Origin: Vibrio metoecus | Lineage (GTDB): Bacteria > Pseudomonadota > Gammaproteobacteria > Enterobacterales > Vibrionaceae | Length of the DNA stretch: 64,000 nt | Direction of reading: 5' to 3' | Assembly: GCF_009665255.1 (NCBI RefSeq) | Contig: NZ_CP035686.1 | Span: 1,612,001-1,676,000 of the forward strand | Part shown: piece by piece, positions 34,279 to 43,736 of the stretch | Position numbering within the stretch: the first letter of the stretch is position 1 | How the letters are laid out: each line of letters starts with the position of its first letter | Position numbers and translations under genes: made by a program | The notes under the pieces: generated by a model | What the model was told of the DNA's origin: nothing | The model's input: the letters and a program-made list of their open reading frames with translations, nothing else | Database searches by the model: none

Positions 34279-35313
34279 AAAATAGATCGCTGGCGGTTGG
34301 GCGCGCGGCTACTCGTTCAACGACTCTATCCAGCAACTCATTTTCCGTGATTTCATCGGGCTTTTGCGCCACTTGTTCACGGTTAATTCCTAGCTTTTTA
34401 AACAGCAGCATATCGCTGTCTTCTGCTGGGTTGGGGGTGGTCAGCAGTTTGCAACCGTAGAAAATCGAATTGGCTCCGGCCATAAAGCACAGCGCCTGCA
34501 TCTGCTCATTCATCTTCTCGCGTCCAGCTGAAAGGCGAACCGCGGATTTCGGCATCATAATGCGCGCCACTGCAATCAAGCGAACAAAATCAAAAGGTTC
34601 CACATCATCGACTTGTTCCAGTGGCGTACCTTTCACTTTTACCAGCATGTTGATCGGCACACTTTCCGGATGAGTCGGCAAATTCGCGAGCTCAACCAAT
34701 AACCCAGCGCGGTCATTGGTGCTTTCGCCCATGCCGATAATGCCCCCGAGCAGATCTTCATCCCTGCATCACGTACATGTGACAAGGTATCTAAGCGGTC
34801 TTGGTATGTTCGTGTGGTGATGATGTTGCCGTAGTATTCAGGGGAGGTATCAAGGTTGTGGTTGTAATAATCTAGCCCCGCTTGCGCCAATTGCTGCGCT
34901 TGATCTGGCGTTAGCATACCCAGCGTCATGCAGGTTTCTAGCCCCATATCCTTGACGCCGCGGATCATCTCTTTGAGCAGCGGCATATCACGCTCTTTCG
35001 GATTCTTCCACGCCGCGCCCATACAAAAACGGGTCGAGCCTGAATTTTTGGCTTTTTGCGCCGCATCCAATACGCGCTCGACTTCCATCAAACGCTCTTT
35101 ATCTACATCCGTACGATAGTGAGCACTTTGCGGGCAATATTTGCAATCTTCTGGACAAGCGCCGGTTTTGATCGACAGCAGCGTGCTGACCTGCACATGG
35201 TTGTGCGGATGATGAAGACGATGCACCTGCTGCGCTTCAAACAGCAGATCCATAAAAGGTTTATCCAGTAACGCTTTGACCTCAGCGACCGTCCAGTTAT
35301 GACGAACTTCCAC
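34262..35313 (-). pseudogene. bioB: Biotin synthase BioB, frameshifted
   Basis: BioB is the radical-SAM enzyme that inserts sulfur into dethiobiotin. The first 190 residues are native, with the iron-sulfur motif CPEDCKYC and the 2Fe-2S ligand cysteine in MKICSG, then the frame slips and 34 foreign residues run to a stop at 34639. The native sequence resumes in another frame as MGESTNDRAGLLVELAN and continues to 34262. The break is at the C run 34743-34747 on the plus strand: five bases where six would restore CSGGIIGMGES and a 350-residue protein. Two fragments cannot carry a full barrel, so BioB would be inactive if the change is real. Confidence 0.93.
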
Positions 35314-35373
35314 GTGTAATCCTTATTGGGGTTATTGGTTTTATGCTTGGCTAGTCTACTGACAGGCGTTAGA

Positions 35374-35406
35374 CTGTCAACAACAAGAAAATCACAAGGT
35401 TTACAT
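35374..35406. promoter_or_regulatory. BirA (biotin) operator between bioA and bioB
   Basis: CTGTCAACA (35374-35382), 15 bases, then GGTTTACAT (35398-35406). The right half matches the BirA half-site GGTTTACAA at 8 of 9 positions, the left half matches TTGTAAACC at 6 of 9. It lies in the 126-bp divergent region, so BirA-biotinyl-AMP can repress both bioA and bioBFCD, as in E. coli. Confidence 0.82.
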
Positions 35407-35439
35407 GTGATTATTAATTAATCTTCTATTGATTTTGGA

Positions 35440-36726
35440 ATGATGATGGATTTAGCCTTCGACCGTTGCCACATCTGGCATCCCTACACTTCGACCCTGA
35501 CACCTCTGACCTGTTACCCCGTGAGTCGAGCCGATGGCGTAATGATCACACTTGAAGATGGGCGCAGCTTAGTGGACGGCATGTCCTCTTGGTGGGCGGC
35601 GATCCACGGTTACAATCACCCCAAGCTCAATCAAGCGGCGCACCAGCAAATCGAGCAGATGTCACACATCATGTTTGGTGGGTTAACTCATCAACCGGCG
35701 ATTGAGCTTTGCCAAAAGCTGCTCAAACTCGCGCCCAACAATTTACAGCAAGTGTTTCTCGCCGATTCAGGTTCAGTCGCCGTAGAAGTGAGCCTGAAAA
35801 TGGCGTTGCAGTATTGGCACAGCAAAGGTCAGCCGAGAGCAAAGTTTCTCACCCTACGCCACGGCTATCACGGCGATACCTTTGCGGCGATGTCAGTGAC
35901 CGATCCGGATAACTCAATGCACAGCCTGTACAAAGGTTTTCTGCCAGAGCATATTTTCGCCAACTCGCCAGAAGGTGGTTTTTTTGATGAGTGGGATAAG
36001 CGTGATATTGCCGATTTTCGTCACAAACTGACTGAACATCACCACCAGATTGCCGCAGTAATCCTTGAGCCTATCGTACAAGGCGCTGGCGGTATGCGTA
36101 TCTATCACCCCGAGTTTCTACGCCAAGTTCGTGCGTTGTGTGATGAGTTTGGCGTGCTGCTGATTTTGGATGAGATTGCGACCGGCTTTGGTCGCACAGG
36201 CAAAATCTTTGCTTGTGAACATGCAGGAATTCAACCAGATATTCTCTGTGTAGGTAAAGCGCTGACTGGCGGATACATGACGCTATCAGCCACCCTCACT
36301 ACCAAACAAGTGGCCGATACCGTGTGTGCGGGAGAAGCTGGCTGCTTTATGCATGGCCCTACCTTTATGGGCAATCCGCTGGCTTGCGCGGTGGCAAGCG
36401 AGAGTTTATCGCTGATTGAGCAAGGAGATTGGCAACAGCAAGTCGTAAACATTGAAGCGTTTTTTGCCGAACATCTACCTAAGCTCAACGATTCGCCACG
36501 GGTGAAACAGACTCGTTGGCTAGGCGCGATTGGTGTGGTGGAGACGCATCTTCCGGTCAATATGGAAGTGATTCAGGCTCTCTTTGTGGAGCATGGAGTT
36601 TGGATCCGCCCCTTTGGCCGGCTGATTTACCTGATGCCACCGTATATTAGTCAACCTGAACATCTGCAAAAGCTAGTGGATGCAATTGCAGCCGCGTTAA
36701 GCCAACCAGACTGCTTTAAACAATAG
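35440..36726 (+). CDS. bioA: DAPA aminotransferase BioA
   Basis: PLP-dependent conversion of 8-amino-7-oxononanoate to 7,8-diaminopelargonate using SAM as amino donor. The 428-residue class III aminotransferase has IWHPYTS at the N-terminus (SAM site), DGMSSWWAAIHGYNHP, the aspartate in LILDEIATGFGRTG and the PLP lysine in CVGKALTGGY. Three ATG codons occur in tandem at 35440, 35443 and 35446; which one is used cannot be told. It is divergent from bioBFCD and has its own terminator. Confidence 0.96.
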   Translation: MMMDLAFDRCHIWHPYTSTLTPLTCYPVSRADGVMITLEDGRSLVDGMSSWWAAIHGYNHPKLNQAAHQQIEQMSHIMFGGLTHQPAIELCQKLLKLAPNNLQQVFLADSGSVAVEVSLKMALQYWHSKGQPRAKFLTLRHGYHGDTFAAMSVTDPDNSMHSLYKGFLPEHIFANSPEGGFFDEWDKRDIADFRHKLTEHHHQIAAVILEPIVQGAGGMRIYHPEFLRQVRALCDEFGVLLILDEIATGFGRTGKIFACEHAGIQPDILCVGKALTGGYMTLSATLTTKQVADTVCAGEAGCFMHGPTFMGNPLACAVASESLSLIEQGDWQQQVVNIEAFFAEHLPKLNDSPRVKQTRWLGAIGVVETHLPVNMEVIQALFVEHGVWIRPFGRLIYLMPPYISQPEHLQKLVDAIAAALSQPDCFKQ

Positions 36727-36756
36727 ACAATACGCCACGCAACAAACGGCAAGCAC

Positions 36757-36785
36757 AAAAAAGCCGACATCACGTCGGCTTTTTT
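36757..36785. terminator. Terminator between bioA and serS
   Basis: GCCGAC/GTCGGC stem extended by A6/T6 arms (36757-36785) with an ATCAC loop, suited to both convergent transcripts. Confidence 0.92.
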
Positions 36786-36832
36786 CATTCTTATGCAATT
36801 TGGGCACTGATTTCGCTTGATAGGAAACAGAA

Positions 36833-38140
36833 TTAACCGATATGGGTTAAACCGCCCATGTACTTTTGCAGTACCGCAGGAATCGCAATACGGCCATCGG
36901 CTTCTTGGTAGTTTTCCAAAATCGCGACCATGGTACGACCAACCGCCAGACCTGAGCCGTTCAGTGTGTGCACCAATTCAGGCTTCTTCTCACCTTTACG
37001 GCGGAAACGTGCTTGCATACGACGCGCTTGGAAATCCCACATGTTTGAACAAGAAGAGATTTCACGGTACGTCTTCTGCGCTGGAACCCAAACTTCCAAG
37101 TCGTAAGTTTTGCAAGAGCCAAAGCCCATGTCGCCAGTACACAGAATCACTTTGCGGTAAGGCAGCTCCAGCAGTTGCAGAACTTTTTCTGCATGACCAG
37201 TCAGCTCTTCCAATGCCGCCATTGAATCTTCAGGGCGAGTGATTTGTACCAGTTCCACTTTATCAAACTGATGCATACGGATCAGACCACGAGTATCACG
37301 ACCGTAAGAACCCGCTTCAGAACGGAAACATGGCGTGTGTGCGGTCATTTTCAGAGGCAGTTCAGCTTCATCCAAAATAGTGTCACGCACTAAGTTAGTC
37401 ACTGGCACTTCCGCAGTTGGGATCAGTGACAGACGGCGTGGCTCTTCATCACTGGCTTTCTCAGTCAGAGGCTCAGTGTGGAATAGATCTTGACCGAATT
37501 TTGGTAATTGACCCGTACCGAACAATGTTTCTGCGTTCACTAAGTAAGGCACATACAGCTCAGTGTAACCGTGTTGATCGGTGTGCAGATCCAACATGAA
37601 CTGTGCGATAGCACGGTGCAGGCGAGCAAATTGACCTTTCATCACCACAAAACGCGCGCCAGTGATCTTGGTTGCGCTAGCGAAATCCAGACCGTCGCCC
37701 ATTTCACCCAAATCCACATGATCTTTCACTTCAAAATCATAAGTTTTTGGTGTTCCCCAACGAGAAACTTCTACGTTTTCGCTGTCGTCTTTACCGTTTG
37801 GCACTGCATCGTCTGGAATGTTAGGCACGGTTTGGGTGATCGCATCCAATTGCGCCATAACCGCATCCAGTTCAACTTTTTTCGCATCCAGATCGTCACC
37901 CAAGGTGCCGATTTGTTGCTTAACCGCTTCTGCGCCCGCTTTGTCGCCAGACGCCATCAGTTGACCGATTTGCTTGGAGATGGAGTTACGCGTGGATTGT
38001 AAATTCTCAACTTCTACTTGAATGGACTTACGTTGTTCTTCAAGAGTACGGATAGTCTCCACGTCGAGTTTAAAACCGCGACGTGCCAATTTTGCAGCTG
38101 TTTCGTCCAGCTCAGTACGAAGTAATTTAGAATCCAGCAT
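36833..38140 (-). CDS. serS: Seryl-tRNA synthetase
   Basis: Class II synthetase charging tRNA-Ser and tRNA-Sec. The N-terminal 110 residues form the tRNA-binding coiled coil (heptad-rich, EEQRKSIQVEVENLQSTRN). The catalytic core has motif 2 (FRSEAGSYGRDTRGLIRMHQF) and motif 3 (NGSGLAVGRTMVAILEN). The 435-residue length is usual. AGGAT lies 6 bases before the ATG. Order lolA-rarA-serS is conserved with E. coli. Confidence 0.98.
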   Translation of the reverse strand: MLDSKLLRTELDETAAKLARRGFKLDVETIRTLEEQRKSIQVEVENLQSTRNSISKQIGQLMASGDKAGAEAVKQQIGTLGDDLDAKKVELDAVMAQLDAITQTVPNIPDDAVPNGKDDSENVEVSRWGTPKTYDFEVKDHVDLGEMGDGLDFASATKITGARFVVMKGQFARLHRAIAQFMLDLHTDQHGYTELYVPYLVNAETLFGTGQLPKFGQDLFHTEPLTEKASDEEPRRLSLIPTAEVPVTNLVRDTILDEAELPLKMTAHTPCFRSEAGSYGRDTRGLIRMHQFDKVELVQITRPEDSMAALEELTGHAEKVLQLLELPYRKVILCTGDMGFGSCKTYDLEVWVPAQKTYREISSCSNMWDFQARRMQARFRRKGEKKPELVHTLNGSGLAVGRTMVAILENYQEADGRIAIPAVLQKYMGGLTHIG

Positions 38141-38243
38141 TGCTAATCCTATGCTTTAAGAGTTGCGAGAAAGCGCGTGTGCTTCCTTTTTAGCCAAAGC
38201 CACGCGTATTGAAATTTACCCTGCCAAAGATAACCAAAAGGCA

Positions 38244-39593
38244 CTACTTTTCATAGCGCTTTTGTGGGCTTTTTGCGTTCAAATCCGCCAGATACGCTAA
38301 CTTTTCAGCAATCTTGGTTTCCAGCCCACGCTGTGTGGGCTGATAGTAGCGAGTTCCACTCATTTCTGGTGGGAAATAACATTCACCTGCGGCATAAGCA
38401 CCCGGTTCATCATGGGCGTAACGATATTCCTCACCATAACCGAGATCTTTCATCAGTCGCGTTGGTGCATTACGCAGATGCGGTGGTACTTCAAACTCAG
38501 GCAGATTATGCGCATCCGACAGCGCTTGTTTCCAAGCGGTGTACACCGCATTGCTTTTCGGTGCGCAGGCAAGATAGACAATCGCTTGGGCAATCGCGCG
38601 CTCCCCTTCTGCAGGCCCCACACGAGTAAAGCAATCCCAAGCAGAAAGCGCCACTTGCATCCCCCGCGGGTCGGCATTGCCGACATCTTCTGAGGCAATC
38701 GCGAGCAAACGACGCGCGATATACAAAGGGTCACAACCTGCAGAGATCATCCGCGCTGCCCAATACAGCGCCGCATCGGGATCGGAACCACGAATCGATT
38801 TATGCACAGCGGAAATCAGGTCGTACCAAATATCGCCCTTGTTATCAAAGCGCGACACTTTTTCGCCAGCGACTTCGGCCAGTAAAGGCAGATCAATCTG
38901 CTTGCGTCCCTGATCATCCTCGCGAGCCATGTCATACAACAGCTCAAGATAATTTAGCGACATGCGCGCATCGCCATTCACCAGTTCTGCTAAGCGATCC
39001 AGTACGTTATCGGCAAAGACTGCGGCCACTTTGCCAAGCCCGCGTTCAGTATCCGCAATCGCTTGATGCAGGGCTTGCAGAATTTCTTGTTGATTGAGCG
39101 AGGTAAGCTTATAAACCCGCGCGCGGGAAAGCAGCGCGTTATTGAGCTCAAAAGAAGGGTTTTCCGTGGTTGCGCCAATAAAAGTGACCGTACCGTCTTC
39201 AATATGCGGCAAAAACGCATCTTGCTGTGATTTATTAAAGCGGTGGACTTCGTCGACAAACAAAATCGTGCGACGACCACTGAGCTTGTTCTCACGCGCT
39301 TTTTCGATCGCGGCACGGATCTCTTTGACTCCGGACGTCACCGCCGATACGCGTTCCACTTCCGCATTGGCGTAGTTGGCTGCCACTTCAGCTAAAGTGG
39401 TTTTTCCGGTGCCCGGAGGTCCCCAAAGAATCATCGAGTGAATATGCCCCGCTTCTAATGCACGGCGCAGCGGCTTTCCCGGCCCTAAGATGTGTTGCTG
39501 ACCAATATACTGCTCCACGGTTTGTGGACGCATACGGGCAGCTAACGGACGAAAATCTTCGTCGCCGGAAAAATCTAAGCTGTAATTACTCAC
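38244..39593 (-). CDS. rarA: Replication-associated recombination protein RarA (MgsA)
   Basis: AAA+ ATPase related to the clamp loader and RuvB, acting at stalled forks with SSB and RecA. In the 449-residue protein Walker A is GPPGTGKTT, Walker B FVDEVHRFN, sensor 1 GATTENPSFE, arginine finger region LLSRARVY; the C-terminal helical tetramerisation domain contains SAVHKSIRGSDPDAALYW. It follows lolA by 24 bases on the same strand. Confidence 0.97.
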   Translation of the reverse strand: MSNYSLDFSGDEDFRPLAARMRPQTVEQYIGQQHILGPGKPLRRALEAGHIHSMILWGPPGTGKTTLAEVAANYANAEVERVSAVTSGVKEIRAAIEKARENKLSGRRTILFVDEVHRFNKSQQDAFLPHIEDGTVTFIGATTENPSFELNNALLSRARVYKLTSLNQQEILQALHQAIADTERGLGKVAAVFADNVLDRLAELVNGDARMSLNYLELLYDMAREDDQGRKQIDLPLLAEVAGEKVSRFDNKGDIWYDLISAVHKSIRGSDPDAALYWAARMISAGCDPLYIARRLLAIASEDVGNADPRGMQVALSAWDCFTRVGPAEGERAIAQAIVYLACAPKSNAVYTAWKQALSDAHNLPEFEVPPHLRNAPTRLMKDLGYGEEYRYAHDEPGAYAAGECYFPPEMSGTRYYQPTQRGLETKIAEKLAYLADLNAKSPQKRYEK

Positions 39594-39617
39594 TCGACTC
39601 GCTTCCTTGGTGCTGAT

Positions 39618-40214
39618 TTAGTTACGCTGATCGTCAACTTCCACGCCTTTCGGCACTTTGTAGTTAAATACGCTAGCGTTTGGTTTCTGCTGTTTCACCT
39701 TACTAAAGGTAAATTCGCTCTGCTGACCATCTTGCTCAATCACTTTAAAACCTTGCACCACCCCTTTCTCACTGATGGTGATTTGGAAACGGCCTTGGTT
39801 TGAATCCAGCGCAGTTGGCGTCAGGGTAAACACATCGCCCTTTTCTTCCACATGGTAAGCATCCCAATCGCTGGCTTTATTACGAGTCAGCAGCACAAAA
39901 GGCGTCTGCTCTAAAGCTTCTTCGGCGCGGTACAAGGTGACCTGCTCCACGAAAGGATCGAAATGCCATAAGGTTGTACCGTCAGAGACCAGTAAGTTTT
40001 CATCCGGCGTTTCGGTTTCCCAACGAAATAGGCTCGGACGAGCAATATCCACCTTGCCATTTCCGGTCAGGATCACTTTGCCCTCTGGGCTTAATACTTG
40101 CTGATTAAAGGTCGCGCTGAAGCCTTCACTCATGGCTAAACGCTCACTTAAAGTATCTTTAGGGGCGGCAATGGCCGAGAAACTACAAAATAACAGGGCT
40201 AACCATTTGTTCAT
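39618..40214 (-). CDS. lolA: Outer-membrane lipoprotein carrier LolA
   Basis: Periplasmic chaperone shuttling lipoproteins from the LolCDE complex to LolB. The 198-residue precursor has a short signal peptide (about 1-16, ending SAIA). The mature half-barrel shows the family pattern FSATFNQQVLSPEG, RPSLFRWETETPDE and LVSDGTTLWHFDPFVEQVT. In many relatives ftsK lies directly upstream; here a UPF0149 gene does. Confidence 0.96.
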   Translation of the reverse strand: MNKWLALLFCSFSAIAAPKDTLSERLAMSEGFSATFNQQVLSPEGKVILTGNGKVDIARPSLFRWETETPDENLLVSDGTTLWHFDPFVEQVTLYRAEEALEQTPFVLLTRNKASDWDAYHVEEKGDVFTLTPTALDSNQGRFQITISEKGVVQGFKVIEQDGQQSEFTFSKVKQQKPNASVFNYKVPKGVEVDDQRN

Positions 40215-40309
40215 GCTGACTCTGCTCCAAGCAATTTAGCGATGAGGAAGATAATAAAGCAAAAGCCTAAGCGTTTGCCTTCTCTAACGTGTCAGTGATG
40301 TGTAATAAA

Positions 40310-40930
40310 CTATTGCCCACAACACTGTTTGAATTTTTTACCGCTGTCGCAAGGGCAAGCATCATTGCGACCAATGCCTTTAAACGGATTCACACTTTGT
40401 GCTTTAGCGCCGAGCATGGCTTCATCCGCCGCAAGCGCGACTTCGTGCACCATTAAATTCAGTTGCTCGATCAAATCGGCGAGCGCAGGAACTTGTTCAT
40501 AGCCCGCTTCGCGCATTTGCGCTTGGGTTTGCGCTTCATCAATCGCCAACATCAAGGTGGTCAATAATGCTTGCAGCATGCGGATCGAACCATCTGCAAA
40601 TGCGCCTTGCTGCCACATGGGTTCAACTTGTGGCCATAATTGCATAAAGCCTTCCGCAAAATCTGCCAAACCTTGCTCACGCGAGGGTGCATGCTCATTC
40701 AACAGCGTCAACAAATCATAACCGTTGCCTTTAAGCAGCTGGTATTGGCGATGAATTTGCTCGGTCACCGGTTGTAATAACGCCTGATGTTGCTCGGTAA
40801 ACAGCTCTGGTAGCCACTGCTCAGGATCGAGCGGACGAGTCGCCAAGTTAGCGGCGAGCACCACACCTTCAATAAACAGATCCGACTCAGGGCATTCAAT
40901 CGCGCTGAGATCGATCAGGGAATAATTCAT
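40310..40930 (-). CDS. UPF0149/YecA-family protein with C-terminal SEC-C zinc motif
   Basis: A 206-residue helical UPF0149 domain followed by a SEC-C motif, GRNDACPCDSGKKFKQCCG, with the CxC...CC zinc ligands also seen at the end of SecA. SEC-C tails bind zinc and contact ribosomes or SecB; the YecA (AscA) protein of E. coli interacts with SecB and SecA. A role in protein targeting is plausible but not shown. The ATG at 40930 is chosen over a GTG three codons upstream. Confidence 0.85.
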   Translation of the reverse strand: MNYSLIDLSAIECPESDLFIEGVVLAANLATRPLDPEQWLPELFTEQHQALLQPVTEQIHRQYQLLKGNGYDLLTLLNEHAPSREQGLADFAEGFMQLWPQVEPMWQQGAFADGSIRMLQALLTTLMLAIDEAQTQAQMREAGYEQVPALADLIEQLNLMVHEVALAADEAMLGAKAQSVNPFKGIGRNDACPCDSGKKFKQCCGQ

Positions 40931-41095
40931 AGGAAACACTTAAGACAAGGAAAGTTGCGCCGCATTATATACTCAAAGCCAAAGAAGTGGCAGGTCGTCA
41001 CACTGAACTTGAATCAGAATGGATGGGTGACATTTATCGATGCTACTACTACAATCTCGCTCCCTTTTCTTCAGCGCTAGCCGGTATTCATCACT

Positions 41096-42067
41096 ATGCG
41101 AGTTATTTTAGGCCCGATGGAGGGCGTGTTAGATCATTTGATGCGTGACATGCTGACACAAATCAATGACTACGATTTCTGCGTCACCGAATTTGTACGC
41201 GTAGTGAATCTGCTGCTGCCTGATCATGTGTTTTATCGCCTCTGTCCTGAATTGCAACAGGGTTCTAAAACCCCGTCCGGTGTTCCGGTAAAAGTACAAC
41301 TGCTTGGCCAAGATCCACACTGGATGGCAGAAAACGCTATTCGCGCAGCTGAGCTTGGGGCTTATGGCATCGATCTGAATTTTGGTTGCCCAGCGAAGAT
41401 GGTCAATCAAAGCAAAGGCGGCGCGGCTCTTTTGCAGCATCCCGAGTTGATTTATCAGGTGGTCAAAGCGTGTCGTGACGCAGTGCCTGCGCACATTCCT
41501 GTGTCGGCGAAAATCCGCTTAGGTTGGGAAGATCCTGAAGATTGTTTTGAGATTGTTGATGCCGTTGCGCAAGCCAAAGCCGATGAGCTCACTGTGCACG
41601 CGCGTACCAAAGCGGGTGGCTACAAAGCCAGCGAAATTAAATGGCATTATGTTGATCAGATCCGCCAAAAATGCAGCATTCCATTGATTGCTAACGGTGA
41701 AGTGTGGAATTACGCCGATGGTCAAGCTTGCATCCAAACCACAGGTGTCGATTCACTCATGGTGTGCCGCGGCGCGCTCAACGTGCCGAATTTAGGCAAT
41801 GTGGTTAAACACAATCACGCCGCCATGCCTTGGCATGAAGTGGTGGATTTGTTGCTGCGCTATACGCAATTTGAAGTGCGTGGTGACAAAGGCAAATACT
41901 ACCCAAACCGTATTAAGCAGTGGTTTGCTTATCTGCGCCACGCCTACCCTCAGGCGAATGAGCTGTTTGGTGAATTACGTACGTTGACTCTAGTCGAGCC
42001 GATCGTTGATCAGCTACATCGCTATCGCGATCAACTCCATCATGCTGCGATCGAGCTACCTGTCTAA
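41096..42067 (+). CDS. dusC: tRNA-dihydrouridine(16) synthase DusC
   Basis: FMN-dependent reduction of U16 in tRNA. The 323-residue protein has the N-terminal FMN-binding LGPMEGVLD, the catalytic cysteine in LNFGCPAKMVNQSKGG (near residue 100), SAKIRLGW and the ANGEVWN phosphate-binding loop. The GPMEGVLD variant and the extended helical C-terminal domain separate DusC from DusA and DusB. It is divergent from the UPF0149 gene. No strong ribosome-binding site is visible. Confidence 0.94.
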   Translation: MRVILGPMEGVLDHLMRDMLTQINDYDFCVTEFVRVVNLLLPDHVFYRLCPELQQGSKTPSGVPVKVQLLGQDPHWMAENAIRAAELGAYGIDLNFGCPAKMVNQSKGGAALLQHPELIYQVVKACRDAVPAHIPVSAKIRLGWEDPEDCFEIVDAVAQAKADELTVHARTKAGGYKASEIKWHYVDQIRQKCSIPLIANGEVWNYADGQACIQTTGVDSLMVCRGALNVPNLGNVVKHNHAAMPWHEVVDLLLRYTQFEVRGDKGKYYPNRIKQWFAYLRHAYPQANELFGELRTLTLVEPIVDQLHRYRDQLHHAAIELPV

Positions 42068-42099
42068 TGAGTAAAACAACGGATCAGTAAATCAACTGA

Positions 42100-43569
42100 T
42101 TAGTATACCAACTGATTTTTGCCGCTGGTTTTCGCCACATACAACTTTTCATCAGCGGCTTTAAACAAATCTTCAAAACTGCGATCGGTTGTACTTTCAA
42201 CCACCTCTATCCCACCGGAGACGGTAAAACCTGGCTCTAGTATTAAAGGGGACTCGCGGCAAACCGCATCAAAAATGCGCTGCATAATTCTCGTGATCTG
42301 CTCTTTTTCTTTTGCTGTGACATAAACCACAAACTCTTCGCCACCAAAGCGTGCCACGGCATCTGAGCTACGAATATGGTTTTCAATCTGCTCACCAATG
42401 TAGCAGATCACCCTATCACCCATATCATGACCGTAAGCATCATTGATCTGCTTGAAGTCATCGATATCCAACACGGCAATGGCTAAATATTGACTGTGGC
42501 GTTTGCCTTTCAGAAAGCTTTCCATACCACGTCGATTGAGTAAACCCGTCATCGGATCACGCGCGGCGAGCTGCGCATAATGTTGGCGATCCCAACGCGT
42601 ATTGAGATAAATAAGCACGCCTGTGAGAAAGAGGTACACCAGAGCAACGACCAGTAAATTACCGCTCTTCTCAGTAAGAAAATTGCTCAATTCGGACTGA
42701 ATATCCAACTTATAAAATACCACCTGATGATACTCGGCATATTCACTGGTGAGCTTGTGTGGACGATAGGCAAACGTTGGAATAGCCATCTCATTCAAAT
42801 CAATCATTTCAAAACGAGAAGCTAAATGAGGCATGCGACTAAGCAGTTCGCGTAAACCAATATCTACCGCAACGAGTCCTTGATAATCCGCGTCACGGTA
42901 AACGGGCAGAATCAGTGTTAATAACCACTCATGTTGCTCTCTGATAACTGAGCGATAAGGTCCATCAACGGCAATCATATTGGGGGCAGCAATCGCATGG
43001 CTCCACAAAGGACTCTCGCTGATAAAGTCTTTAATTTGCTGATAGGTTACCTTTTCGCTGATGGTGTCCGGCGATGAAATGATATAACCGCTGGTATCCA
43101 CATAATGCACACCATAAATATATTCATCCATGTCATGCAAAAACGAGAGCATAGGAGCCATGGAGAGTTTGATTTGTAAACTGGGATCATGACTTGGCTT
43201 TGAATCGCATAACGAGGCATCCCCAATTAGCATATAACTTAGATCTAATTTGGGAACGGTAAACTTGGAACTCAACCCCTGAGCCAGAATCAGCCCATCT
43301 ATCGGTTTGATTTGACAAACATTCGCAACCACACGAGCCGAGTGTTTAAACAATATATTCTCCGCCGGGCGTTGATTATGCGTGAAAGTATAATCCAGTG
43401 CTGTCACCACTTTTTCGGCGCGTTCAAGCTGTTGTTGGATATCAACGTAGGCATCATCGATCTCTTCGTTTAAATCATATAAGTATTGCTGAAAAACTGA
43501 AGCGACCAACACGAAAGCGACAAATAGTGGCGCGCAGATTATCCAAGTCAAACTCATGCGCTGATTCAT
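42100..43569 (-). CDS. Membrane diguanylate cyclase with periplasmic sensor
   Basis: A 489-residue protein: membrane segment at about 8-25, a periplasmic PDC/dCACHE-like domain (about 26-305; GVHYVDTSGYIISSPDT and QGLVAVDIGLRELL), a second membrane segment (about 309-327), and a GGDEF domain. The active-site motif is GGEEF, and the inhibitory I-site RSSD lies five residues before it, so the enzyme should be active and product-inhibited. It makes c-di-GMP in response to an unknown periplasmic ligand. It is convergent with dusC, 32 bases apart, and appears monocistronic. Confidence 0.93.
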   Translation of the reverse strand: MNQRMSLTWIICAPLFVAFVLVASVFQQYLYDLNEEIDDAYVDIQQQLERAEKVVTALDYTFTHNQRPAENILFKHSARVVANVCQIKPIDGLILAQGLSSKFTVPKLDLSYMLIGDASLCDSKPSHDPSLQIKLSMAPMLSFLHDMDEYIYGVHYVDTSGYIISSPDTISEKVTYQQIKDFISESPLWSHAIAAPNMIAVDGPYRSVIREQHEWLLTLILPVYRDADYQGLVAVDIGLRELLSRMPHLASRFEMIDLNEMAIPTFAYRPHKLTSEYAEYHQVVFYKLDIQSELSNFLTEKSGNLLVVALVYLFLTGVLIYLNTRWDRQHYAQLAARDPMTGLLNRRGMESFLKGKRHSQYLAIAVLDIDDFKQINDAYGHDMGDRVICYIGEQIENHIRSSDAVARFGGEEFVVYVTAKEKEQITRIMQRIFDAVCRESPLILEPGFTVSGGIEVVESTTDRSFEDLFKAADEKLYVAKTSGKNQLVY

Positions 43570-43591
43570 AATTGCCTGCTAACCTCTAGAA

Positions 43592-43631
43592 ATGAAAAAC
43601 CCATCATAAACAGATAACGCTTATGATGGGT
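43592..43631 (-). terminator. Terminator of the ABC importer operon
   Basis: An 11-bp stem (ACCCATCATAA at 43599-43609, TTATGATGGGT at 43621-43631) with an 11-base loop. On the minus strand it is followed by TTTTTCATTT, about 105 bases after the ATPase stop. Confidence 0.75.
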
Positions 43632-43736
43632 AGGGATATTGCGTTGCGACGATTATGCCAAGAAAAACCCAAAAATTGCTAGATTTTGTTGGTAAGGACA
43701 CTGCAAGTTTTCACTACTTCCAGTTAAAAACTGCAA

